Shown here: piece by piece, positions 54,701-64,000 of the stretch
Numbering within the stretch: position 1 is the stretch's first letter
How the letters are laid out: the number at the start of each line of letters is the position of its first letter
Source: Nansenia antarctica
Taxonomy: Eukaryota; Chordata; Actinopteri; Argentiniformes; Microstomatidae
NCBI GenBank assembly: GCA_963989245.1
Contig: OZ022340.1
Coordinates: 42,850,525-42,914,524 of the forward strand
Direction of reading: 5' to 3'
Length of the DNA stretch: 64,000 nt
Notes under the pieces: model-generated
Told to the model about the DNA's origin: nothing
What the model saw: only the letters and a program-made list of their open reading frames with translations
The model's database searches: none
Position numbers and translations under genes: made by a program

Positions 54701-55012
54701 GCTCTGGGCTTGTGACAACTATATGCTGTTCCTGTACCACTGAAGAATTAACTGAAGGGAGGTCGACACAGAGGAACGGTACACTTAGAGCGTTTATTTA
54801 GCTTTTCACACGTGCAGCGTATGTCACTGACGTGCCGCTGGATTCAGTTTCAAAATAATAAACACAAGTATAAACAAATAATCACTGCGGCGTCAGCTTC
54901 CCCTTTCGGGACTCGCTCGTCGGGTGCAGTCTCTCACTCTCCGTCTCGCAGCTACTCACTGCCTTCCTCACTACCGGGGAAAAAACACACACAGGTTAAG
55001 AAGACCGGTTGG

Positions 55013-56152
55013 GTAACGAGTAGGGCTGCAACTAACGATTATTTTGATAATCGATTAATCTACCGATTATTTTTCCGGTTAATAGAATACTCGGATACCC
55101 AAAAATGCGGGGGGGAAATATTTTTTTTAAAGTTTTTTTTAAAATTATTATTATTAAAAAAGATTTATTTTGCAACTTTTATTTTATGTTTTCTAAATCA
55201 GCCAGGCCTATACATATACATGTGCAAAATGAATAAGTATTAATAAAAAATAAAAAATAATATAAATAAAAAAGGCTTTGCTACATCAAATAGGTTTAAC
55301 AACAGGCCATGGACTACGGCGGTAGATTGTTTCAATAAAGTAGTTGAACTCTAGCTCAATACATGCATTGTTTTAGGTAATAACTTTGCTTAATGTAAAG
55401 GTCAGTAACCCAAAGTGCAATATAGGCTACAGACAAGACACTAATGTTTTTATATAACAGATATGCTCCAAAACAATGCAATGTGTCCTCTCACTCCATA
55501 CAATAGGCTAGGCGACAGTCAGTGCCTCACTCTAACTCACGGGTAGCTTGGTAGGCTACCACTAGCTAGCCTTTAGCTTATCACCTCTGCTCTACCACTG
55601 ACGTTAGCCAGCTAGCTAAATACACTTGTCATGCAATATTGAATTCATGAATGCGAGCAAACACTCACTGGCTATCGCATTACATTACAGTCATTTAGCT
55701 GACGCTTCGCCAGAACTCACACTAACGCATTTGCATGGAGAGCAGGAGACCATGGAAGGGCTGAGCCCAGCAGGACTTATATAATAAAACAATAGGAAGT
55801 TAGCTGTAACCCTCCTCTATAGAAACATAGAGTAGCATGATTTAAATGTAGCCGCCGCGCCGGTGTAGGTACCGGATTTTCCCACTTTTCCGGTTCCGGT
55901 CATAGGTTCTGCCCTTAGTTTCCGGCCATAGGTAGCGCTATGATTCGCTATGATTCGCGATGCCTACACCGGCCGCAAGACAGCGTGGCGTGCGTCAACA
56001 GGAAGTAGGTTTGTTATGGAAACAAAACGCAAAACCCAAAACCCAAAACCCCAAAAAAAAACGACGAATCGATAATGGCATTCGTCGCCAACGAATTTCG
56101 TTATCGATTATTATCGATTTAATCGATTCGTTGTTGCAGCCCTAGTAACGAG
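55013..56152. mobile_element. Non-autonomous hAT with exact TSD GTAACGAG
   Basis: Element 55021-56144 starts TAGGGCTGCAACTAACGATT and ends ATTCGTTGTTGCAGCCCTA. GTAACGAG occurs immediately before (55013-55020) and after (56145-56152). Subterminal ATCGATTAATC / TTAATCGATT motifs are mirrored. No transposase; 55700-55760 has ordinary non-coding sequence. Confidence 0.95.
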
Positions 56153-56185
56153 TCTGATTACTGACACCTGTCCGTAATCAGGTCG

Positions 56186-57995
56186 TCACCCATCCCCCAC
56201 CGACAGTCTGGCTCCCTCTGCAGGCCTCTCACACAGCTGAGCCACATTTGGCTTGAGGGAGGAAGCAGTTGAGACCCTCAGTATGGCTTGAAGATGCTCA
56301 TCAGTAAGTTTGGACCTGTACTTTGACTTATTAAAGTTCATGGTGGAGAAGAGCTTTTCACACAGATATGTGCTCCCAAAAAGACACATGGTCCGCTTGA
56401 ACATCCTGGAAAGCTCAGGGAAGGTGGGGGGCAATTCTCTCAAAAATTGTCCAAGCTTGTCTGCTTTTCCATTCACCTCCCTGAACTTGGCTTTGAGTTC
56501 AGAATTGCACTGCAGGTCAATGAGCTCCATTTGAAGCATAGGAAGGGCATCTTGCACATCGAAGGAGAAGGGGTCAGCAAACATTTGAAAAGTTGCTCTG
56601 TGATCCAAACCTGTGATCAAATTCCTCCTGTAGCTTCACAATGGCATCAGCATACAGCACACCACTGAATGGTGTGCCCGCATCCATGAGTGCCTTGCAT
56701 GCAGGGAAATGGCAGAGGTTTGTCTGAGAGAACTGGGCTTTCCATAACACAAGTTTTGTGGAGAATGCTCTCACGTTGTCATAGGCAGCACTGACAAGCT
56801 GCCCCTGGCCTTGTAACTTCTTGTTCAGTACATTCAGCTCCTGTGTGATGTCAACAAGAAAAGCTAAGTCCATTAGCCATTTGGGATCACTTAGCACAGG
56901 AACAGCTATCCCATCCTTCTCCATGAAGGCTTTCACTTCTGCTCTCAACTCAAAAAACCTCTTCAAGACGCTTCCCCTTCTGAGGGAGAGCACATCCTCA
57001 TATGCTGACTCTATTTCCTCCAAAAAGGCACGGAGCTCCCGGTGCTTTAAGCCTCTGTATCTGATGAGGTTGATGCATTTGACAACGACAGACATCCCAT
57101 TGTCAAACTTCAGGCATTTGCTGCAAAGGGCCTGCTGATGGATAATGCAGTGCAGAGCAATGGCCTCCTCCACACCCTCCTCTTCCAGTTTTCTTTGAAC
57201 AAGTGCCACCAGTCCATTTCTCCTCCCTGTCATTGATGGCGCTCCGTCGGTTGTTATTCCAGCAAACCTCTTCCATGGCAAACCGGCATCCACAATGGCA
57301 TCACACAGCTGTCGGAATATCTCCTGAGCTGTGGTCCGGCCATGCATTGGAATCCTCCATCACTTCAAAACTGTCGTCAACACCACGGACATACATTGCT
57401 AGCTGCGCAGTGTCAGTGATGTCTGTGCTCTCATCAAGAGCGACTGAGTAAGCACAGAAAAGTTTGGCTTTCTCACGCAGTTGATCATATATGTTACCTG
57501 ACAGATCAGAAATGCGCATTGCCACTGTGTTGGCTGAAAGGCTGATGTTGCTAAACTGACCCTTCTTTTCTGGACAGACTATACTTGCAGCCTGTATCAT
57601 GCACTTTTTGACGAACTCGCCTTCATTGAATGGCCTTCCCGCCTTAGCAATCATCTCACTCACCACGTAGCTAGCTTCGACTGCTGCATCATTCTCTTTG
57701 CTTGATTTCTTGAAGAAATCTTGTCGCCTCAGTAGACATGTTTTAAGATTGGCGACCCGGTTCTCTCTCTCATCTCCCTGGTATTTTGCATACTCCTCAG
57801 CATGTCTAGTTGAGTAATGACGTCTGATGTTGTATTCCTTGTGCACCGCAACTTTCTCTGTGCATATAAGACACGTCGGGATGCCCCTGTTCTCAAAAAA
57901 AAAATATTGTGTCTCCCACTTTTCCTAAAATTGTCTGTGCTCATGACCGGATATATTTTAAATCCACTTGGTGTCACTCTGGAATCACATTTCAA
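56186..57995 (-). pseudogene. Charlie/GTF2IRD2-like hAT transposase, frameshifted
   Basis: Pieces on the minus strand: a BED-like start (CLICTEKVAVHKEYNIRRHY...H) near 57870-57800; 57846-57350 (FCAYSVALDESTDITDTAQL, first catalytic Asp); 57347-56574 (GITTDGAPSMTGRRNGLV, second catalytic region, and LHCIIHQQALC); and 56620-56200 with the dimerisation region (MCLFGSTYLCEKLFSTMNFNK...LRV). At least three frameshifts (near 57900, 57350 and 56600) separate them. Defective. Confidence 0.85.
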
Positions 57996-58244
57996 GCAAG
58001 TGAATAACGTTGCTAATTCGCGTTGGCTATTGACAACAAACGCTATCGGAGGCTGTCACGAGCCTGAGCTATGGTGGCCCATACGTGATAAAAATTAAAA
58101 TAATAATAAAAGGCCAGGGCAAGCGCAACGACTCGGCAAAAAGGTGCGTTTCAGAAAAACGTGCGGGCCGCACCAACACTAAACTTTGATGTCAAGTAGG
58201 GGGCCTCAATTGGCCCGCGGGCCGCAAGTTGAGTGTTGTCTTGA

Positions 58245-59136
58245 CGTGAGAGCTGAGAAAGGAGTATCCTGCCAGACAGACAGTCCCAGACAGAAAGTAA
58301 CTCCCTCATTCCTTATAATTGGTCATATGTGTAGGGTACCACACTGATAACGTAACTATTAAAACAGGAACACTGATAAGATATCTAACTTCATAGCTGA
58401 GCAACTGGTGCTAGAAGAATGAACAATAAAACCTTAGAAAAATATATATCCTAACACCTTTATTACAGTGCTTTTTTACTGCTTACACCTACATATTATT
58501 ACATATCCGATCTGTGCCACATGAGAAAAAACGTGAGCATAAAATCGGAATTGTGTCACTTCGACCTGCGGTGTAAATGCAGCGACATGACTACATTGTC
58601 ATGATTACAAAGATGCCACTTGAAATGCATGAAATCCAAGTTTATTTGTGTCTTACACACACGTTCGCCTAGTATTTTGGCGCTTTTCCACTACCGACCC
58701 AAACCGGGCCGCATTTGTATCCGAGCCGTGCCGTACTTTCAGAAACGCTTCTCCATTATACTGAGCGACCCGGGACTGTAGGAGGAGTTACGTGTCATAA
58801 GATTCCCCCCGCTATACAGATCAGCGGGGGGAAATGCGATAAGAATTATGTCAAAATGCAGCACTATCGTGCACAGATCAGCCTTACAACATGTAACGTT
58901 AAGTGCCTGTTACTTGCCGCTTTCAGTTCTAGTAGACTAGTTTAGATCTCGCAACCAGGGAAATGCCGACATGAAATGCCGACACGATTCTATTTTTATT
59001 TCTCCTGACACTTTGAGCACTGTGCTTTTTTTTGTTGGTGAACTACCGTAATAAGCCTAAAAAAGTTAAACTGTTCAAAAAGTGCAACTTCTCTGCTTTC
59101 AGAAACTGTTTGAATTTTTTTTATTGGGCATATAGT
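58245..59136. other. Unassigned, with a Harbinger-family MITE end
   Basis: 58682-58805 (GCTTTTCCACTACCGACCCA ... GGAGGAGTTACGTGTCATAA) resembles the left subterminal region of the Harbinger-like element at 47157. No gene seen. Confidence 0.5.
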
Positions 59137-59690
59137 TTGTCATGGTTTCTTAGGTTTTCATTTTGGAGACATCTAGTGGACATTTTATGACATTACATTC
59201 GTTACTGCCTTTATTCATTGTATATCGGTTTTGTTTAGTCACATGACGTGAGCACACTGTTCAGACGTGATAGTAACTCGTAGCAGCAGCTAGCTGAGAG
59301 AAAGAGCTCCGGAAAATCTCATTGTTTACATTCTTGCCCTGGAAAAGGCTTTGCTTGTAAGTTTGCCTTTTATTTTCTTGCTTAACTACAATGTATAATG
59401 TATATGTTTATAAATACATAGCTTATATTATTTAAGTATAAATATTTTGGAGCTGTATTTGTATTGCTATATTGATATTATATGTTGGCTACATACTGTT
59501 GATGTTGAAAGTGTAACAGTATAGTTTTGAGCATTACAGTAATTGTACTCTTATGTTTATTTACAGTTTTACAAAATAACCAAACGACCACTCATGTTTC
59601 TGAAGATTTAGTAAAGAACTAAACTTTACTCCAGCGTCTGAGGATTCATTGATGTGTCAGTGTGTGTTCGCTATCTGTTGAAGTTGCGCC
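59137..59690 (+). repeat. Probable BEL/Pao 5' LTR and leader
   Basis: AT-rich region starting TGTCATGGTTTCTTAGG, with TATATTATTTAAGTATAAAT and AATAAC signals, ending before the primer-site-like CTGGTTACGCGCAGTGGGAA (59691). Exact borders are uncertain because no partner LTR is in the window. Confidence 0.4.
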
Positions 59691-59823
59691 CTGGTTACGC
59701 GCAGTGGGAACAGAATAGTAAAAAAGCAACCACTCAGCGGGCGGATCGACTCAAGGAGAGAGATCTTCAGCGCAAGCACTGCTCCCCATCATCCTTGCTC
59801 ACGCCAAGCACACAGCAATATTC

Positions 59824-61105
59824 ATGATGGAAGAGTTGAGCAATACTGAGACAAGGTCAGTGGCCTCTAGCACATCTAGGTCTTTTAAATCAACAGCCAG
59901 TAGGGCAGCTGTCAATGCACGTGTCAAAGTGGAAGTAGCACGCACACGTGCTGGCTATGCAAAAATGGAATCAGAGATTATGATCGAAAAAGCCCAAATG
60001 GAAGCAAAATTAAAGAACTTGCTGCATAAGAAAGAAGTGGCAGAAGCCATCGCTGAAGCTAATGTTCTTGAAGCAGCAGCGGAGGAAGAAAACAACGGTA
60101 TCGAAGCTGTCATTCATGCCACTGTTGACCGCACACGCCAGTACGTAGAACAACAGTCACAGCCACCGCTATCTGCCGAAGATGTTAAGGACTCTATAGC
60201 CAATCTGGAACCGATAGTCCATAGGCTGACATCCTCCTCACCACCCAGACAGCGTCTGACTGTTTCATACGAGAGACAGCACTCCTCCACCGTGAAGCAT
60301 GAGCACAGCTCTCCATCACTGCGACCTAGTAGGCCAAAGACATCAGGGCAGCCCACATCAGAGCAGCCCACACCCAGCAGGCCCAAGGGTTCACCATACA
60401 AACCAACAGGAAGCGGTGACACAACCGACATCAGTGATGTGGCTCGGTACCTAGCACGCAGAGACCTCGTAACCTCCGGTCTCACCAAGTTCGATGATCA
60501 CCCAGAAAATTACTGGGCTTGGAAGTCGTCCTTCAAGAACGCCATTGACGGACTACTACTCAGTGCTAATGAAGAGATGGACCTCATGATTAAGTGGTTA
60601 GGGAGTGAATCTGCAAAGCACGTGAAACGAATAAGAGCAGTACATGTAGGTCATTCATCTCAAGGTCTATGCAAAGCTTGGGAACGCTTAGAAGAGTACT
60701 TCGGGTCTCCAGAGGTAATTGAAAAGTCCCTCTTCGACAGGCTGGAGAACTTCCCAAAGATCAGCAATAAAGATCCTGTGAAGCTGAGAGAGCTAAGTGA
60801 CCTTCTCCAAGAGTTGGAAGCAGCCATGTTCGAAGGTTACCTGCCTGGTTTGAGCTATCTGGACACTTCACGCGACATTTTGCCCATCGTAGACAAGTTG
60901 CCCTACAACATCCAAGAGAAATGGATATCACAGAGTTCCAGATACAAAGCTGAGCGACAGGTAGTTTTTCCCCCATTGACATTCTTCTGCGAGTTCATCA
61001 CCAAAGAGGCACGAGCTCGCAATGACCCAAGCTTCAGGCTATCGATGAGTAACACAGCCCAGATGAAGTCAGAGCAGCCATTCAAGAGACAAAGTAAGAG
61101 CATGG
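59824..61105 (+). pseudogene. BEL/Pao Gag-like (DUF1759) region
   Basis: An open frame from ATG 59824: a charged coiled-coil-like N-terminus (residues ~20-100, rich in Ala/Glu/Lys), a Pro/Ser linker, then the DUF1759-like core (LTKFDDHPENYWAWKSSFKN ... AWERLEEYFGSPEVIEKSLF ... LPYNIQEKWI). The frame goes out of register near 61100, where the Cys-rich part continues in another frame. It would form the retrotransposon particle. Confidence 0.85.
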
Positions 61106-62185
61106 TCTCTGCACATACTGTAAGACAGATGTCTCTCACGAGAAAGACACACAAGACGGTTCAGGCCGAACAGCAGTGTACATAAAAAAACTATGCCCTC
61201 TCCATAAGAAGCCACACCCCCTAACACGCTGCAGAGGTTTCAGAAGCAAGCCCCTCGAGGAGCGCAAGGCCTTCCTCAAAGACAACGGTGTCTGCTTCAG
61301 ATGTTGTTCCACAACTACTCATCTAGCCAAGAACTGCACCACAGCCATCAAGTGCATGGAGTGTGAGAGTAACAGCCACACCACGGCTCTTCATCCAGGA
61401 CCTCCGCCTTCAGCCCCATCTGAGGATGGCGGGGAGGGAGAAGGAGGATCAGACCAATCTGCAGTCACCTCAAATTGCACAGAAGTCTGTGGAGAGGGTC
61501 AAAGCGGCAGATCCTGCTCGAAGATTTGCCTGGTGAATATATTCCCAGAAGCACACCCAGAGAGAGCAACCAGAGCATACGTTGTGCTGGATGACCAAAG
61601 CAACAGGTCGCTTGCACGGTCTGAATTCTTTGATATGTTCCACATCAAGGGGTCAGATTCAGCATTCACACTTCGTACATGTGCAGGTACAACTCAGATG
61701 ACAGGAAGGAGAGCCACAGGCTTTGTGGTGGAATCTGTGGATGGAGCTACAACAGTGACACTACCTACACTAATAGAGTGTAACAACATTCCCACCGAAA
61801 GAGCTGAGATACCTACGCCAGAAGCAGCGTTGCATCATTCCCACCTCAAGCCCATAGCATATGGTATACCACCTTTGGATTCTAAAGCACAGATCCTTCT
61901 CTTGCTAGGCCGAGACATCCTTAGAGTTCATAAAGTGTGGGAGCAACGGAACGGTCCACATGCCGCCCCCTACGCACAACGACTCGACCTGGGATGGGTC
62001 ATCATAGGAGAAGTCTGCCTAGAGGCAGCCCACAAGCCTTCAGACATCCAAAGCTACCGCACCAATGTGCTTGAGAACCAACGCCCTTCATTCTTCAGCC
62101 CATGTCCGAACAGGATCCAGGTGAAGGAGCAATATGTTCCCGAAGCCAGCACATCAGATTGCCCCAGCGCAAGGCACCCACAGTA
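61106..62185 (+). pseudogene. BEL/Pao zinc knuckles and aspartic protease
   Basis: In the second frame: CPLHKKPHPLTRC, CFRCCSTTTHLAKNC (C-x2-C-x4-H-x4-C) and CMECESNSH knuckles, then a Gly/Glu linker, then the DUF1758-like protease with YVVLDDQSNRSLA at its active-site loop and LLGRDIL near the end. Frameshifted at both borders. Confidence 0.85.
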
Positions 62186-62686
62186 TCCAGGAATGCAACT
62201 TAGGGAGCACCATCTTCAACACGTCCGGGGATGACAACAAGATTGGACTCTCTATTGAAGACAGACTGTTCTTAGAGGTCATGGACAAAGAAATGTATAT
62301 GGATGACTGCAACAGCTGGGTGGCACCATTGCCATTCAGAACACCACGTCAGCAACTCCCTCACAGCCGAGGCCAGGCCCTCACACGACTTACCTCTCTT
62401 CAAAACACACTGGAGAAAAGGCCCGAGATGAAGAGGCACTTCATCGCGTTCATGCAGAACATCTTCAACCGTGATCATGCTGAGCTGGCTCCTACATTGG
62501 AGAACGGACAAGAATGTTGGTACTTACCTATCTTCGGGGTTTATCACCCTCAGAAGCCAGGCCAGATTCGAGTCGTCTTCGATTCCAGTGCAAAATGGAA
62601 AGGCGTGTCACTGAACGATGTTCTCCTTTCTGGTCCGGACTTAAATAACAGCCTCTTAGGAGTACTGGTGCGATTCAGACGAGAAC
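62186..62686 (+). pseudogene. BEL/Pao reverse transcriptase N-terminus, truncated
   Basis: The third frame reads LPFR-type and YLPIFGVYHPQKPGQIRVVF-DSSAKW, the start of the BEL RT fingers. It breaks off after the RFRREP motif at 62685, where it is joined to 29 bp identical to 59689-59717. No palm, RNase H or integrase follows. Confidence 0.85.
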
Positions 62687-62714
62687 CCTGGTTACGCGCA
62701 GTGGGAACAGAATA
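62686..62714 (+). repeat. Copy of the primer-site region joined to RT
   Basis: 29 bp identical to 59689-59717 (begins CCCTGGTTACGCGCAGTGGG). The shared bases at the junction suggest template switching or microhomology joining. Confidence 0.9.
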
Positions 62715-62784
62715 TAGTTCATGAATTACGATAGTTTGAAGGATATGAAGATAGATATGGGACTTTAATCGTGAGGTTGTAGGT

Positions 62785-63080
62785 TCGTTTTGTGCACTTG
62801 TATCTTGAAATTTGCACTTGTAAAATAAATATTTGCACTTGTATCTTGAAAGTTGCACTTGCAGATTTGATTTGAGAACTTGTACAATAAATATTTGCAG
62901 TTGTATCGCAGTTGTATCTAGAAAGTTGCACTTGCAGATTCGATTTGAGAACTTGTACAATAAATATTTGCAGTTGTATCGCAGTTGTATCTTGAAAGTT
63001 GCACTTGCAGATTCGATTTGAGAACTTGTACAATAAATATTTGCAGTTGTATCTTGAAAATTGCACTGGCAGATTCGCAA
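62785..63080 (+). repeat. 73-bp tandem repeat, about four copies
   Basis: AGTTGCACTTGCAGATT recurs at 62851, 62924 and 62997, then a shortened unit near 63059. Each unit includes AATAAATATTTGCAGTTGTA. Confidence 0.9.
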
Positions 63081-63354
63081 CTTTCGCTGCTCGAGTTAAG
63101 TCCCATTTCTTGCAGTCGGCTTGGGACAAAACAAATCTGTAACTTGTAAAGCTGGATGTGAGAGCGCAGGGAAGGGCGGGCATGCAATGATTGATTGACC
63201 AATCACAAGAGAGCATTTTCGAGTGGGCATTGAGTGATTGACTGCAGTGATTGACCAATCACAGAACATTTTCGAGAAGCTTTCGACGTAAAGATCAGTC
63301 CAGTGGTCTCACCTACGAAGGCATGATCTCACACTCAGGTAAGTGTAGCTCTAG

Positions 63355-63393
<39 letters not shown>

Positions 63394-63597
63394 AATAATA
63401 ATATGTAACTCTCTAAACCTTATCAATATTATGCTTCACTTGTTTTCTTTCATCGAAATACATGTGGAAGCAGTGGCGTACCGCAAAATCCCGAGGCCCA
63501 CCCGCAAGGTGGTGGCGGGGGCCCTTTCGCAACAGAGGTTAACTCAAACGGATGTAGCGGTACATTTATTTTAAGGCTGCATATAGCCTACAGCATT
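63081..63597. other. Unassigned, with repeats
   Basis: GTGATTGACCAATCACA-type direct repeats (63190-63262), a (TA)n tract at 63354-63391, and a hAT-like end CAGTGGCGTACCGC near 63470. No gene. Confidence 0.5.
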
Positions 63598-64000
63598 AGG
63601 GGTGCAACGGTTCTCGGTTTTTTTACGGACGGTACGGTTTGCGTTCCACGGCTCAATTCACTAGTGAACCGTGACGGTTTTCGGTTTATGCTGCGATTTG
63701 GCTGCATTCGTAAATTAGCTCTGAGAGCGCCGCAACAGTTTGAGGAAGCCCCGGATTCCTACAAGTCTGCGGTGTGGGGTCATTTCGCTTTTCCCGTTGA
63801 ATACGACAATAAGGGGGGGGAAACAGTGGACAGAAATATTACTGTCTGCAAGCTCTGCTTAAAGCGTGTGCCATATGCAAATGGTTGCACCTCTAACATG
63901 AACCAGCATATTCACCGCTACCACTCAACGATAACACTGACTGGGAGCAGGAAAGCCAGTCAGGTAGCGTCAGTGAGCAGACAGCAGTCTCTCTCTGATG
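63598..64000 (+). mobile_element. hAT transposon 5' end, runs off window
   Basis: TAGGGGTGCAACGGTTCTCG is a known style of fish hAT terminus, followed by an ACGGTACGG / GAACCGTGACGG subterminal repeat. The transposase frame begins within 90 bp. Confidence 0.75.
63688..64000 (+). CDS. hAT transposase N-terminus with BED zinc finger (partial)
   Basis: Open from ATG 63688 to the window end (104 codons). Contains SAVWGHF (aromatic start of a BED finger), C-x2-C (VCKLCLKRV) and H-x4-H (NQHIHRYH), the complete ZBED-type finger that binds the element's ends. No break is visible. Confidence 0.8.
   Translation, partial: MLRFGCIRKLALRAPQQFEEAPDSYKSAVWGHFAFPVEYDNKGGETVDRNITVCKLCLKRVPYANGCTSNMNQHIHRYHSTITLTGSRKASQVASVSRQQSLSD

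Larger units (their letters stand above)
54579..58240 (-). mobile_element. Charlie-like hAT element (main part)
   Basis: Resumes after the Harbinger insertion with ACTCAACTTACCTGGGGGCC and ends near 58240 with TTGGCCCGCGGGCCGCAAGT, the subterminal sequence of Charlie-like elements. Carries a decayed transposase on the minus strand and two further insertions (54631 and 55021). The outer 8-bp duplication is not recognisable on the right side. Confidence 0.75.

Overview
This 64 kb window reads as teleost fish nuclear DNA built almost entirely from transposable elements. The families point to a ray-finned fish: class I endogenous retrovirus (ERV), L1, L2/Maui-like, Rex1/Babar-like and I-clade LINEs, Sleeping Beauty-type Tc1, several hAT groups, PIF/Harbinger, BEL/Pao, tRNA-derived SINEs and a 5S-rRNA-derived segment. 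Spliced exons with GT/AG borders, AATAAA signals, microsatellites and CpG-poor flanks agree. I cannot name the species.

Layout. 1-3832: gag, long leader and 5' LTR of an ERV (minus strand) cut by the window edge. 3845-7436: an L1 copy split by an L2 insertion. 8164-8925: a hAT foldback element. 9213-9354: an orphan terminal exon. 12786-17310: a five-exon, transposase-like (DUF7869-type) gene on the minus strand, with a 26-copy minisatellite in intron 1. 18015-24746: a complete, very young, non-autonomous ERV with identical LTRs, a 4-bp target duplication, an intact gag and a pol that lacks reverse transcriptase. 24750-35280: decayed LINEs, a Sleeping Beauty-type Tc1 remnant, SINEs, and an L1 with a 15-bp target duplication. 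35778-39560: a nearly intact hAT transposon inside a Rex1 copy. 40395-44300: nested LINEs and a further hAT-like element. 44368-45850: inverted repeats, a GA microsatellite and a PIF-like MITE. 47144-58240: a Charlie-like hAT split by a 7.4 kb Harbinger-like element. That element holds a long inverted repeat, six octamer/CCAAT modules, a 5S-derived segment with a 279-bp tandem repeat, and a mariner-like MITE with a telomere-repeat hairpin. 59137-62715: a broken BEL/Pao element. 63598-64000: start of another hAT transposase.

The elements are related mainly by nesting, and target-site duplications give an order of insertion for many of them. The two most biologically interesting items are the reverse-transcriptase-less ERV, which must have been copied in trans and recently, and the composite block at 48.3-54.4 kb, where promoter-like modules, 5S sequence and telomeric repeats sit together in a foldback arrangement. 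The DUF7869-type gene is the only locus that looks like a multi-exon gene, and it carries two probable frameshifts. No ordinary host housekeeping gene was recognised.
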